From: Bacteroidota bacterium | Lineage (GTDB): Bacteria > Bacteroidota > Bacteroidia > NS11-12g > UBA955 | Assembly (NCBI GenBank): GCA_016787485.1 | Contig: JAEUUL010000038.1 | Location: 124,001-188,000 of the forward strand | Direction: 5' to 3' | Length of the DNA: 64,000 bases | Part shown: positions 8,133-18,212 of the stretch, piece by piece | Layout: each line of letters begins with the position of its first letter | How positions within the stretch are numbered: position 1 is the first letter of the stretch | The notes under the pieces: model-generated | The model's input: the letters and a program-made list of their open reading frames with translations, nothing else | Databases searched by the model: none | Told to the model about the DNA's origin: nothing | Position numbers and translations under genes: made by a program

Positions 8133-11100
8133 TTAGCGCATAAGGGTTACTGTTCCCTTATACACAAAAATTTTGCCATCTATGTACCTGAATGAAATTG
8201 ACCAGGCATAAACGCCTTCCGGCAATTCCTTTTTGTTCTTGTCCGTGCCATCCCATCCGTTGTTCGGGTCTGTGGTTTTGAAGATCATTCCACCCCAGCG
8301 GTCGAATATCTCCATGCGGTAGCTGCTGAGACCAAATGTACCCACCGGGCCGAAATACTCATTCAATCCATCCTGATTCGGAGTAAACGAAGTGGGTATG
8401 TGCAACAACAACTCAGGTTTGAGGAAAATGAGCTTATTGAACGAATCCTGACAACCATAAGATGTGGTCATAACCAACTTGGTTTTGAACCAGCCTGTAT
8501 CTGTGAATGACTTCAATACCGGACCAGCCGTGTAATCGGTCTGTCCATCTTCAAACCACCAGCTATAATTGTCTGAGGGGTCTGTAGGCGTACCATTGAA
8601 AGTAAATTTCCAGTCGGTTTGCATGCCTTTGGACAAAAGATAATCAGGGATGTAGGATGGTTTGGGAAGCGGATGAATGGTTACCGGGAACGTACTGCCC
8701 GCTGTGCCGGTGCAACCTTTGTCTGATGTTACAGTAAGCCCTACATTGAATGTTCCTGTACTTCCGTATGTATGTGAAGGTGCAGAATTGGAAGAGGTTC
8801 CACCATCGCCAAATGTCCATGAGTAAGTGGTAATTGTACCGGAATTGATACCCACGTTTGCAGAGAAATCCACCTGTTCACCCTGGCAGGCATCACTGCC
8901 ACTGATGCTGTTCACCACCGGATTTTCTGCCACATACAGGGTTTTGCTTGTATTGCTTGTGCATCCGCGGTCTGAAGTGGCTGTGAGGGTCACCAGATAA
9001 GAACCGGTATCAGGCATGGTTTGGTTGGCAATGGTTTTCGTAGTGATACTGGAACCAGGTGTAAACTGCCAAACATAATTTACGCCTGTGGCTGTAAATT
9101 CATTGGTGTTATTGCCGAACACAAAACTATTGCCGGTAAGGCATTGCGTGAGATTATTCACAGTAAATGAGGCTGCAGGTACTGCAAATACTTTCACCAC
9201 TTTTGTTGTGGAATCTTTGCATCCGCTGGGTGTGGATACCACCAGTTTAACGGTATAATTTCCAGCTGAGGTATAATTCTTTTGTGATACTGTGCTTGTG
9301 GTTGCAGTTGTGCCGTCACCCAGACGCCAGAAACTGCTAAGTGTTCCGTTGAAAGGAGTCGTATTTGTAAAATCAAATTTACCTGCTCCAAGGCACAAAC
9401 TATCCGGTGAATTGGTAAATGTCGCTTTCGGAGTGAAAACAACGGACACCTTACCTGTGGCGGTATCGCCGCAACCCTGGCTTGTCACCTGGATAGCCTT
9501 AACGGTATATGTACCTGTATCAGCGTAACTATAAACCGGGCTTTGCACAGCATCTACATTGCCATCTCCGAAATACCATTCGTAGGCAAGGGTAACTCCT
9601 GACACAGACAATATATTTTTGGGAGTGAATGTGAAACTATTACCTACCTTACATTGGGTGGCATTGTTAATATTAAACGGAGCCATGGGAGAAGCCAGCA
9701 CCTTGATATCTCTGGTAACACTGTCTTTGCAACCCATTGCGGAAGTCACAACCAGACGTGCTGTATAAGTTCCGTAAGTAGTAAATTTCTTTTTGCTGAT
9801 GGTTTTGGCATTAAACGTTGTTCCATCGGTAAAGTACCACTTACGGGAAGCCACAGTTCCGGATCCAATGGCACTGTTGTCATTGAAATCAAAGAAATGC
9901 TGATTGAAACATTTGGAACTATCTGTAACCTGAATTCTGGCCTTGGGCTCCGGCGCCACATATGTGGCAATCTTTACACTGTCAATACAACCCAGGTTGC
10001 TGGTATCGCGGAGGGTAACAATAAAATTCCCTGAATCAGGGTAGCTGATACTGGTCAATTTGGCCTGGTGGGCAACAATGGTTTTGTTGTAAGTCCAGCT
10101 GTTTGTCCAGGAACCGTAAGGGATTTTACTGCTATCCGTATACGTGTAACTATTTTGCTTAAAGCAGACATTGTTGGTAACCGGTTGTATTTTAGGAATC
10201 GGAAGAGGATGCACTATAAATGAGGAATCAGCCGTATCCCTGCAACCATTGATTGTTTCCGTAATCAGTCTTACGCTGAACGTATCGTAATTAGGGAAAC
10301 GGTGAAATGCATTGAGATTTCCGGTAATGGTGTCTTTCTTGGTTCCATCGCCCCAAATCCAATAGCTTTTGCCTATACCATTAATACTGATGGATGAGTC
10401 CCGGAAGGCCGCATTTTCCTTTTGGCAGACTTCTGTTTTCCCTGCCCACATCTGCACCTTTGGCATGGGATAAACAGCTAGTTTTCCCCGCCATGTGTCT
10501 ACACAACCCTTGCCGGATTTTACTGCATACTCAAGGTCATAAAAGCCTGTGGTGTCGAATGTATAACTAAAGCGGGGTGTGGTCTTTTTAATGATGAGTC
10601 CCTTGGTGACAGTAAGTGACCAATGGCCTGATTTATAGCCATCTCCGGTATACTTGCTGCCATCGGACATGCTGTAGAAATTGTCTCCCTGGCAAGCCCG
10701 CGTCGTGTCAAATTTAGGTTTGGCATCAATCGTATCCGCCCTTCGCACAAAGGAGGAATCATAGGCTACACAATTTGTGCTTGTATCCAATACCCTCACC
10801 CACACTTTCTTCTGGGCGTTTACCACATAGGTCTGTTTTGTACTTGAATCCTGCCATTTATATAGAAATTTCGCACTGTAACCAGCATCCATGGTTACGT
10901 TCAATACCGGTGCACACTGTGTGGTTGTATCCGGGAAATTCACAGTAGGACCGGGTTTTACATCAATAATTTTACTGCGTACGTTCGTATCGGGCTTGCC
11001 GCAAGCCGCCGGAACGATGGCTTTCATTACCACATAAAACGAACCCGTTTTTACAAATTTGTGGGTGACATTGAACCCAGTATCCTGGTATCCGTCACCA

Positions 11101-12680
11101 AAATCCCAAAGCACTTTGGTTACGGGTGGCGTATATACTGCTTTGAAATTCACCGGTACCTGCGGACATTTGCTGGTGCGGGTCATGGTGAAATCGTAAT
11201 TCAAATTCTCAAACAACGCACCGGAACAATAGGAATAGCTCTCGTATTGTCCCATGCCATATACCACCACAATCAATCCGGAATCACATTCAATGGTGTT
11301 TGTGCTGGGGTTTGCAACTTGTACCTGTGCATAGGCATGATTGGCGCAGTTCACATCCGTAAACGAAGAACTGGCAATGAAAGTGCCATTCAGTTTTACT
11401 GCAGACTTAGCATTCTTTGATACAAGTATGTTCAAATAGTGCTTATTCATGTTGTTCGTTGTGGCAGTTCCCACTACTGTTTTCAGTATCTTCTGGCTCT
11501 GGTCCGGCATAATCAGAATGGCGGGGTCACCATTGTTTCCGGTTGTACCTGCACAGGTTCCGCCGTTTTTCATATACTGAATCACGTAAACCGGGCTGTC
11601 AGAAGTAACACATCGGGCTACAGAACTTGTTACGTCTTCAGAATAATACTGACCAGCGTTCTTTGTGGATCCGATATATGTGCCATCAATAGATATTTTG
11701 GTATTGGGTTTCGTTGCCAATACACGGTAATAATATCCTTTGGATTGGTCTTTGAAAGGCATTAACACATGCTTTCTTCCGAGGATATTGGTCGGAAACA
11801 CTTGCGTATAAAGGTGATCCACAGCAATACCACATGCATTGCTTGGCATTTTTACAGATTTCATACCGGCAAGCACATTGATTTTGCCACAGCCGCCAAT
11901 TACACGTACACGGGTACCTGTAAAATCTCCGCTTGTGCTGTTGGGATTGGTCTGATTTCCATCTGCTGTATTGCTCTGAACCTGATATACCTGGCCCCGC
12001 GTAAGGTTCACTGTGAATGGTGTCCCGGCAGTTTTACCTCCTGCGGTCCTGACTGTAGGGGTAATTTCAACGGTAACACTGTTATCCATTCCAACAACTA
12101 CAAATTCACTCGGCATATATTTACCTCCTGTGAATTGGGTAGGAGTAAATGATGTAATATAAAATTCAGGTGCCTTGGGAATGGACTCATAAGGGAGAAT
12201 AAAGGTTCCATCGGACCGGTTCAGTTCCAGATTCAGGCAATACACATTTACAGGATCTTTGGCGGTAATGCGCAGACAACGCTTGCTGTTAATGTCCGTT
12301 GCGGGAAATTCAGAACCTGTGGGATAATAAAATCCGGGATCTGCTGAATAGCGGTTCACCTTACCGGCTGTGATACTGATGGTTTGCTTGGTACCCGTAA
12401 GTCTGGGATTGTCGATATCCACAGTGGTGTTTTTCTCTGAGGTGATGTAAATAAGCAACGAATCAGGAAATCCACCCGTGCGGGCTTCCATTTCCATAAA
12501 ACTCATATAAAACACCTTACCGGTGGATGACAATTGTGCTTTCGCAATTCCCGGCAACCCAAGCAAAAGCCAGAGAACTGCCATGCGAAACAGCACATAT
12601 AGTGGTTTTCCCTTAATCAACGCAGTGTTCTTCATAGACGAAAAAGCGAAATTAAGTGAAAATATGCTCACTTTTTGCAT
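8133..12680 (-). CDS. Giant PKD-repeat cell-surface protein, T9SS type B sorting domain
   Basis: A 1515-residue secreted surface protein. After the signal peptide (…LLLGLPGIAKAQ) the first ~400 residues resemble the IgGFc-binding N-terminal domain seen in Bacteroidota adhesins. About ten tandem PKD-like domains follow; at least eight carry a W-x-F/G-x-D-G type motif such as WDFGDG, WIWGDG, WYFGDG and WTFGDG. The C-terminus (IPTSFTPNQDGLNEYF … FDRWGGMIF … WDG) is the CHU_C/gliding-motility type B signal for T9SS export. It is probably an adhesin or gliding-related surface protein. The first start codon directly abuts mnmA; the ATG at 12635 fits the signal peptide better. It shares a transcript with mnmA upstream. 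Confidence 0.9.
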   Translation of the reverse strand: MQKVSIFSLNFAFSSMKNTALIKGKPLYVLFRMAVLWLLLGLPGIAKAQLSSTGKVFYMSFMEMEARTGGFPDSLLIYITSEKNTTVDIDNPRLTGTKQTISITAGKVNRYSADPGFYYPTGSEFPATDINSKRCLRITAKDPVNVYCLNLELNRSDGTFILPYESIPKAPEFYITSFTPTQFTGGKYMPSEFVVVGMDNSVTVEITPTVRTAGGKTAGTPFTVNLTRGQVYQVQSNTADGNQTNPNSTSGDFTGTRVRVIGGCGKINVLAGMKSVKMPSNACGIAVDHLYTQVFPTNILGRKHVLMPFKDQSKGYYYRVLATKPNTKISIDGTYIGSTKNAGQYYSEDVTSSVARCVTSDSPVYVIQYMKNGGTCAGTTGNNGDPAILIMPDQSQKILKTVVGTATTNNMNKHYLNILVSKNAKSAVKLNGTFIASSSFTDVNCANHAYAQVQVANPSTNTIECDSGLIVVVYGMGQYESYSYCSGALFENLNYDFTMTRTSKCPQVPVNFKAVYTPPVTKVLWDFGDGYQDTGFNVTHKFVKTGSFYVVMKAIVPAACGKPDTNVRSKIIDVKPGPTVNFPDTTTQCAPVLNVTMDAGYSAKFLYKWQDSSTKQTYVVNAQKKVWVRVLDTSTNCVAYDSSFVRRADTIDAKPKFDTTRACQGDNFYSMSDGSKYTGDGYKSGHWSLTVTKGLIIKKTTPRFSYTFDTTGFYDLEYAVKSGKGCVDTWRGKLAVYPMPKVQMWAGKTEVCQKENAAFRDSSISINGIGKSYWIWGDGTKKDTITGNLNAFHRFPNYDTFSVRLITETINGCRDTADSSFIVHPLPIPKIQPVTNNVCFKQNSYTYTDSSKIPYGSWTNSWTYNKTIVAHQAKLTSISYPDSGNFIVTLRDTSNLGCIDSVKIATYVAPEPKARIQVTDSSKCFNQHFFDFNDNSAIGSGTVASRKWYFTDGTTFNAKTISKKKFTTYGTYTARLVVTSAMGCKDSVTRDIKVLASPMAPFNINNATQCKVGNSFTFTPKNILSVSGVTLAYEWYFGDGNVDAVQSPVYSYADTGTYTVKAIQVTSQGCGDTATGKVSVVFTPKATFTNSPDSLCLGAGKFDFTNTTPFNGTLSSFWRLGDGTTATTSTVSQKNYTSAGNYTVKLVVSTPSGCKDSTTKVVKVFAVPAASFTVNNLTQCLTGNSFVFGNNTNEFTATGVNYVWQFTPGSSITTKTIANQTMPDTGSYLVTLTATSDRGCTSNTSKTLYVAENPVVNSISGSDACQGEQVDFSANVGINSGTITTYSWTFGDGGTSSNSAPSHTYGSTGTFNVGLTVTSDKGCTGTAGSTFPVTIHPLPKPSYIPDYLLSKGMQTDWKFTFNGTPTDPSDNYSWWFEDGQTDYTAGPVLKSFTDTGWFKTKLVMTTSYGCQDSFNKLIFLKPELLLHIPTSFTPNQDGLNEYFGPVGTFGLSSYRMEIFDRWGGMIFKTTDPNNGWDGTDKNKKELPEGVYAWSISFRYIDGKIFVYKGTVTLMR

Positions 12681-13868
12681 TCAGGCGATGGTTCCGCTGG
12701 CTACAAGTTCTCTGTCGAGATAGAGGGCCGCAAACTGCCCGCTGGTAACGGATTTCTGAGCCTGAGCAAATTGCAGATAATGTCGGTTTTCTGTCATAAT
12801 TACCTGACATTCGAAAAGTGCCTGTCTGTATCGTATCCGGCAAAGGCAATCAAAGTGCGAATTGACTCCGGGGTTTAAATCGGGTCGAACCCAGTGCAGG
12901 CACGGATTCTCCATCACAAGTCCGGATGAAAGCAAGCCCGGGTGATCTTCCCCCTGTCCTACATAAACGATGTTATTCACTACATCTGTCTTTAATACGA
13001 AAAGCGGAAGCGGTTTCCCGCCAATACTGAGTCCGCGCCGCTGCCCTATGGTGTAATAATGGGCGCCATTGTGCTCTCCCACTTCCATTCCGTCTTCCGG
13101 TTGAAGTTGCACATGTGCAAACCGGATCTCCGGCGGCAATGAGGTGTCAAAAATCCGTTTCTGGTGTTCTTCCATTGACGGACTGCTGGCAGCGATTTCT
13201 ATCACTTTGCCGGTTTTAGGCTTGAGTTGCTGCTGTAGAAATTCCGGTAAACTCACCTTGCCAATGAAGCACAAACCCTGACTGTCCTTTTTGGCGGCGG
13301 TTGCCAATCCGGCTTCCACGGCCAGTTCACGCACTTCACTCTTCAGCAGGCCGCCAATCGGAAACAGGCTTTTGGCCAATTGCTCCTGGGTAAGCTGACA
13401 TAAAAAATAACTCTGGTCCTTATTGGGATCTTTGCCAGACATCAGCCGGTAAACAGGTTTCCCGTTTACCTCAATCTCATCCTTCTGCACGTAATGCCCG
13501 GTTGCCACAAAATCTGCGCCCAGTTTCAGGGCGTTTTTCAGAAATACATCAAATTTGATTTCCCGGTTGCACAGCACATCCGGATTGGGAGTGCGGCCTG
13601 CCGCATATTCGGCAAACATATAATCTACAATCCGCGCCTTATAATCTTCACTTAAATCAAGCACCTGAAACGGAATACCCAGTTGCTCAGCCACAATCAT
13701 GGCGTCCCGGCTGTCATCAATCCATGGGCACTCATCTTCAAGCGTAACGCTGGCATCATTCCAGTTGCGCATGAACAGACCAATTACTTCATGCCCCTGC
13801 TCTTTCAGCATCCACGCCACAACAGAGCTATCCACTCCGCCACTCATACCTACAACAACCCTGGCCAT
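12681..13868 (-). CDS. mnmA: tRNA-uridine 2-sulfurtransferase MnmA
   Basis: MnmA (TrmU) adds the 2-thio group to the wobble uridine of tRNA-Lys, -Glu and -Gln, using ATP and a persulfide relay. The 395-residue protein has the PP-loop GMSGGVDSS at residues 7-15. A catalytic Cys lies near 98 in CNREIKF, the second Cys near 200 in GLCFIG, and the family block GQRRGLSIGG further on. Length is slightly above the 360-380 norm. Its stop directly abuts the start of the PKD surface protein, and it lies 33 bases after the VWA gene, so a housekeeping tRNA enzyme sits inside a run of envelope genes. Confidence 0.95.
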   Translation of the reverse strand: MARVVVGMSGGVDSSVVAWMLKEQGHEVIGLFMRNWNDASVTLEDECPWIDDSRDAMIVAEQLGIPFQVLDLSEDYKARIVDYMFAEYAAGRTPNPDVLCNREIKFDVFLKNALKLGADFVATGHYVQKDEIEVNGKPVYRLMSGKDPNKDQSYFLCQLTQEQLAKSLFPIGGLLKSEVRELAVEAGLATAAKKDSQGLCFIGKVSLPEFLQQQLKPKTGKVIEIAASSPSMEEHQKRIFDTSLPPEIRFAHVQLQPEDGMEVGEHNGAHYYTIGQRRGLSIGGKPLPLFVLKTDVVNNIVYVGQGEDHPGLLSSGLVMENPCLHWVRPDLNPGVNSHFDCLCRIRYRQALFECQVIMTENRHYLQFAQAQKSVTSGQFAALYLDRELVASGTIA

Positions 13869-13901
13869 TTCCGGGTAGCAAAGTTCGTGGTTTTATCCGA
13901 A

Positions 13902-15959
13902 TCAATAGCTGCCGTTCCTTTTGCGGAGAAACCACTCCAACCCAAAGAAAAGGGCAAGCAAAAGGCAAACCCATGGCAAACGGATAAGATCTGTAACCCG
14001 GTTGTCCGTGTATAATACAGGGGCTATGGACGCATTCCCTTTGATATCAGCAAGCATTTTCTCCCAACTCCTGATTGGGTAAAAGCGGCCGTTATGTCTG
14101 CCTGACCAAACCCTAAGCAAGTTGTGGTCTGCCCTTGTTTCTGCCAGTTCTACCGTGGTTTTCAAAACCGTAAACCTAGAGGATGCGCTATGTGTTCTGT
14201 CTGTACTCAATCCGGCAGTATATGTATAATCTCCGGGTGGCAATACACCGGCAGTAAGTCTGTACCCAGATGCAACGGCTGGCATGCGGAATTCCCGCTG
14301 AAAACCTGAAGGTCCGGATATCTGGACGGTACACGGGGCCCGGTTGTCCGGCTCCATATTCTGGTTATAATTTTCGGCGAGCAGCACCACCGGCTCATCC
14401 GGGTCAAATTCAGGCTGGGCAGGATGTGTTCTGAAGGGTTTCTTCACCTCTTCGGTGCTCAGATATTGGAGGGTTTTTGACACCCATTCGTCAAATGCGG
14501 AGTGCTCACCGGTTTGCTCGTAATTTCGCAGCCGCCAGCGCCAGATTCCCTCCCCGGAAAGCAATGCCATCCGCACCTGGTTCTCCTGTCCGAAACCCAT
14601 CAATGGCATGGCAGTTTGCACAGTTCCGATTTTCTGATGGAACAAAACCTTAAAGCCCGCACCGGGCCGATAAGTTCCGTAGGGTGTTTTCAGTGGAGGC
14701 CACTTACCCACAGCTGCCCTGGTGGCATCAGACAGGTTAAATTCCGAAAACTCAGCATTGATTGCGGCTTGTGTCTCATTTACACTACCCGGTGCCGAAA
14801 TCACAGAAATGGAGGAAAGCAGATTTTGATACAGACGTGTCTGGGTTTGAACCCCGGTGATGTACCAGATGGGTTTGCCAGCTTTTTTCCACTGTTGCAG
14901 CCTGGCTTCCTCTGCTGCATTTACCGGCGCGCCTTGTACAATCAGCAAATCGGACTGAGATGGGTCACCGGACTGAAGCAGCGGTCCTGACTTAACCATA
15001 TACTGCCCGTTTTTGTCCAGTGCCCTCTGGATTGCAGCCACATCCGGATGAGGTGAATGATAGGCTAGCTGCACCCTTCGCCGGGTATCAGTCACATTTA
15101 CGTAAACGGACCGGCTGTTGTTCAGGGTATTTTTTTCAACGGAAACCCCGGCAATAGAAACAGTATAGCGGTGTACCCCCGGTCCGGAGGGTTTGATGAT
15201 AAACTCCAACCTGCCAAAACTTTCACCAGCTCCATGGGTCCATATTTTTGTCTGAAGCAGACGGCCATCTTCAGCAAGGCTTACTTTTTCTGACCCCGCC
15301 GCCAGGCCCCGGCTTTGCAACTGCGCCTCCAGTTGAAAATCATTTTCAAGGAATACGGTTTCGTTGGCAAAAGCCCCCGCAACTTTCAGGTCGGGCCAGG
15401 CAACCGTATCGCCCAAACCAATGGTATATAATGCGCCCAATTGCTGAAACCGGCGAAACAGGGGATTCACTCCCCTGTTGTAGATTCCGTCTGTCAGCAC
15501 TACCACAGCTCCTACATTGCGGCCATCCCATATATCATTTACCCAGGCGGGTATTTGTCCCAGGTCAGTGTTCAGGGGCTGTACATTTCCTTTGTCTTTC
15601 GCCCGGATTGCACCACCGAAGGCATAATTCACCACCTGAAAATCTGACTGCAAGGTTGATAAACGGGTTTGTACACCCACCATTTCCGCCGAATCCGCTG
15701 CAGAAACGGAAGCGCTGCGGTCGAAAAATACCAGAATTGCGGGTTTGTCTTCCTTTTGCAGTCTGAGGCGAACGAAAGGAGACATGAGTAACACAAGCAA
15801 CAGAAATGTGCCGAGAAAACGCAGACTCCTCAATACCCAAAGCAAGCGGGTACCTTCAAAGGGTGAATTGCGGTAAAGCAGCCAGGTAATGAACACAGCA
15901 CCTGCAGCACAGACAAGTGCATACCAGGCCGGAGCAAGCGTATAAAGAGAAAATCCCAC
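13902..15959 (-). CDS. Membrane protein with von Willebrand A-type domain
   Basis: A 685-residue protein related to BatA/aerotolerance-type membrane proteins. Two membrane helices lie near residues 8-27 and 40-62. A VWA-like domain with the metal site DRSAS (near 80) and the strand VVLTDG follows, then several beta domains. A C-terminal membrane helix (LPWVCLLLALFFGLEWF) and a basic tail end the protein. The bulk should face the periplasm. No enzymatic motif is visible. The usual partners of Bat proteins (MoxR ATPase, BatB-E) are not adjacent, so its partner is unknown. Confidence 0.75.
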   Translation of the reverse strand: MGFSLYTLAPAWYALVCAAGAVFITWLLYRNSPFEGTRLLWVLRSLRFLGTFLLLVLLMSPFVRLRLQKEDKPAILVFFDRSASVSAADSAEMVGVQTRLSTLQSDFQVVNYAFGGAIRAKDKGNVQPLNTDLGQIPAWVNDIWDGRNVGAVVVLTDGIYNRGVNPLFRRFQQLGALYTIGLGDTVAWPDLKVAGAFANETVFLENDFQLEAQLQSRGLAAGSEKVSLAEDGRLLQTKIWTHGAGESFGRLEFIIKPSGPGVHRYTVSIAGVSVEKNTLNNSRSVYVNVTDTRRRVQLAYHSPHPDVAAIQRALDKNGQYMVKSGPLLQSGDPSQSDLLIVQGAPVNAAEEARLQQWKKAGKPIWYITGVQTQTRLYQNLLSSISVISAPGSVNETQAAINAEFSEFNLSDATRAAVGKWPPLKTPYGTYRPGAGFKVLFHQKIGTVQTAMPLMGFGQENQVRMALLSGEGIWRWRLRNYEQTGEHSAFDEWVSKTLQYLSTEEVKKPFRTHPAQPEFDPDEPVVLLAENYNQNMEPDNRAPCTVQISGPSGFQREFRMPAVASGYRLTAGVLPPGDYTYTAGLSTDRTHSASSRFTVLKTTVELAETRADHNLLRVWSGRHNGRFYPIRSWEKMLADIKGNASIAPVLYTDNRVTDLIRLPWVCLLLALFFGLEWFLRKRNGSY

Positions 15960-15992
15960 GGGTTATCCCCGAATAATCAGAGAAAATTCAAA

Positions 15993-16682
15993 TCAGGGGT
16001 TGTGCGAAACCTTACGGCTGATGACACCCTGTGGTGAGTATCCTGTAAATATGTATGAACCTGCTTTCAGGGCTTCCAGATTCAGGCGCACCTGATTTGA
16101 CTCATCGGCTTTGCCATGCAGCAAAATCCGGCCATTCAAATCAGAAATTGTGGCTTCGCGCAATCCGGGCATCTGAGCAGAAAGGAAGCCTCCGGCAGGA
16201 TTCGGCCCCAATAACAGACCTGATTGAACCAGATCGGTTGAAGAAGCGGACCAGCGAACGAAAACATTCCATTCAATGGTATCCTTTATCCCTGGATTAT
16301 TGATATCGTACACTTCGTAGCGGATGATACTTGTATCGGCCTTCCCTTTAACATCAAAACTGATTTTTATGGATACATCATCGGTTTTATTGAAAGCAGC
16401 GAAGGTATCCATATCGTACATGTTGTCGAAGTAGCAATTTTTGTTGTCGCAGAAGGTGCTGCTCCAGGCAGAAGGCACATCGGCACTCAGTTTTTTGTAA
16501 CGGAGTTGTATGGGAGCATCGGTAAGATTCTTGAAGTGAATGGCATAGTCAAACAGACCGGAAGCACTGGAAGGCCACCATTGGTGGGTGTTCCCATTTA
16601 TCACTTCGTAGGTGCGGCCTGCTGCGGAAAGTGAAATTCCTGCAAAAGCCAGAGAGAGCAGAATCAGCGTACTTTTTTTCAT
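15993..16682 (-). CDS. Small secreted protein with T9SS type A sorting domain
   Basis: A 229-residue secreted protein. It begins with a Sec signal peptide (…LSLAFAGISLSAAG). A beta-sandwich of about 130 residues follows, holding a Cys pair in FCDNKNCYF, and the protein ends in a type A T9SS sorting domain (LGPNPAGGFLSAQ … NGRILLHG … AGSYIF). It is therefore secreted or surface-anchored through an A-LPS-type linkage. I do not recognise the N-terminal domain. It lies between the HAD nucleotidase and the VWA gene on the same strand. Confidence 0.8.
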   Translation of the reverse strand: MKKSTLILLSLAFAGISLSAAGRTYEVINGNTHQWWPSSASGLFDYAIHFKNLTDAPIQLRYKKLSADVPSAWSSTFCDNKNCYFDNMYDMDTFAAFNKTDDVSIKISFDVKGKADTSIIRYEVYDINNPGIKDTIEWNVFVRWSASSTDLVQSGLLLGPNPAGGFLSAQMPGLREATISDLNGRILLHGKADESNQVRLNLEALKAGSYIFTGYSPQGVISRKVSHNP

Positions 16683-16732
16683 ACCAACGGCAAATATAAT
16701 AAGAATGACAACTAATCTTGGTTAGAAAACTG

Positions 16733-17470
16733 TCATTCCTTGTGCCCCAGGCCTGCAAGAAAAGAACCAGCCTCCAGCAGGGAACCGAATTGTCCCAGAT
16801 ACAAGGGATGGTCAGCCAATCCGTCGGCCGGTGGCGGAATCTGGCTGTGGTTATACCAGGCTGTGCGGATTCCGGCCCTGATTCCACCAGCCACATCGGT
16901 ATCCCAGGTATCGCCCATATACAGCGTTTCTGCCGCCGGCACACTTGCCAGGTTGAGTGCATGATGAAAAATTTCAGGCTCTGGTTTTGCTGCACCCAAC
17001 CCTTCACTGGTCACCATGAGTTCTATAAAATCCTGTATTCCGGTCACCTGAATTTTTTTCAGTTGGGTTTGATCGAATCCATTGGTGACAAGGCCAAGCC
17101 GATAAACCGATCTCATTTCTTCAAGAAAGGCAATGGCTCCGGGCATCATCCGGGTCATAACCGGACAGATTTCCAGGTATTCTTCCCACACCTGGGGCGG
17201 ATGTTCCTCTGCAGGCAGCCCCAATTCAAGAAAGGTATCGGTAAACCGTGCCACCCTGAGCACATCCTTGCTCACCTGCCTGGACTCGTACCGTTTCCAG
17301 TAGGCTTTATTGATGTTCTTGTAGGTTCGCACAAAATGGTCTACCGAGTGACCTGTGCGCAGGTGCAGATGATGTCTGTGAAACAGTTCACACAATGCCT
17401 CTTCTGCATTGGCATCAAAATCCCACAGCGTATTGTCCAGATCCAGCAGCAGCAACGTGGGTTTTGCCAT
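16733..17470 (-). CDS. HAD-family noncanonical pyrimidine nucleotidase, YjjG type
   Basis: A 245-residue cytoplasmic HAD phosphatase. Motif I is LDLDNTLWDF, motif II VTNGFDQTQ, the motif III Lys lies in AKPEPEIF, and motif IV is MGDTWDTDVAGG. The NTLWDF motif and an overall length near 230-245 match the YjjG house-cleaning 5'-nucleotidases, which dephosphorylate dUMP, dTMP and non-canonical pyrimidine nucleotides. A general haloacid dehalogenase or phosphoglycolate phosphatase is less likely. It lies 10 bases downstream of the SIMPL-domain gene. Confidence 0.85.
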   Translation of the reverse strand: MAKPTLLLLDLDNTLWDFDANAEEALCELFHRHHLHLRTGHSVDHFVRTYKNINKAYWKRYESRQVSKDVLRVARFTDTFLELGLPAEEHPPQVWEEYLEICPVMTRMMPGAIAFLEEMRSVYRLGLVTNGFDQTQLKKIQVTGIQDFIELMVTSEGLGAAKPEPEIFHHALNLASVPAAETLYMGDTWDTDVAGGIRAGIRTAWYNHSQIPPPADGLADHPLYLGQFGSLLEAGSFLAGLGHKE

Positions 17471-17480
17471 GCGGTAACTG

Positions 17481-18209
17481 TTAATGGGTTGTGTAATGCG
17501 CTGTTACAGTTACCCGTGCAGTTTTTTGCCGGCTGCTTGTATTGAAAACCCCGCCCCAACTGTATTCTTCATTCTCGTCCTGGCCGGTTATCTGAAAAAC
17601 ACCGAGGGATGACTTTTTCAATCCTCCCAGTGAAGTTCCTGCAGCTGAAGCCATCTTTTCTGCCCGGTTGCGGGCGTCAGTGGCAGCTTTCTCCACCAGA
17701 CTCAGCTTCAGGTCACTGAGCCGGGTATAATAGAATGCCGGGGTACCTGCATTGAATTCCAGACCTGCTTCAATCAGTTCCATGCTTTCCCGGGCTATGC
17801 GGTCAATTTCGTCAATCCTTTTGCTCTGCAGGGTTATACGCTGCGAAGCTTTGTATCCGCGGAATTCGTTTCTGCTTTCCCCGTCGCTGCGCACATAATC
17901 GTAGAGCTTGTCTATACCAATGGTGCTGAATTTCATTTCGGAATCGTGCACACCTTTGGAACGGAAATAGTTCTGAACCCTTTCACGGTCTGCCTTTACC
18001 TGCTGATAAGCCTGTTTCAGCTCCATATTGGTGCGTGAATAATCGCCCGACCATTGGATTTTATCACTGGTAAAATTCACCTCTGCCATACCGGTAGCCA
18101 CAATATACTCACCTGCCGGTTTTCGCTGCAGTCCGCGGGAAAGAAGCCAGGCTGCAAGCACCAATGCCAGACCAATGATGACAACCCTCAAAATTCTGAA
18201 CTGTGACAT
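17481..18209 (-). CDS. SIMPL (DUF541) domain protein
   Basis: A 242-residue envelope protein. It has one N-terminal membrane helix or uncleaved signal (residues 5-25) and then a SIMPL domain, the family of oxidative-stress protein YggE and Brucella Omp28. The family block (ARNRAEKMASAAGTSLG) lies near residue 190. Biochemical function is unknown across the family. It starts 3 bases after the adk stop, so it is very likely co-transcribed with adk and the nucleotidase. Confidence 0.85.
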   Translation of the reverse strand: MSQFRILRVVIIGLALVLAAWLLSRGLQRKPAGEYIVATGMAEVNFTSDKIQWSGDYSRTNMELKQAYQQVKADRERVQNYFRSKGVHDSEMKFSTIGIDKLYDYVRSDGESRNEFRGYKASQRITLQSKRIDEIDRIARESMELIEAGLEFNAGTPAFYYTRLSDLKLSLVEKAATDARNRAEKMASAAGTSLGGLKKSSLGVFQITGQDENEEYSWGGVFNTSSRQKTARVTVTAHYTTH

Positions 18210-18212
18210 GAT

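Noticed and set aside
8640-11100. Regular spacing of similar stretches that might suggest a repeat array or CRISPR
   Set aside because: The period is about 250 bases and in frame with PKD domains; spacers and identical direct repeats are absent.
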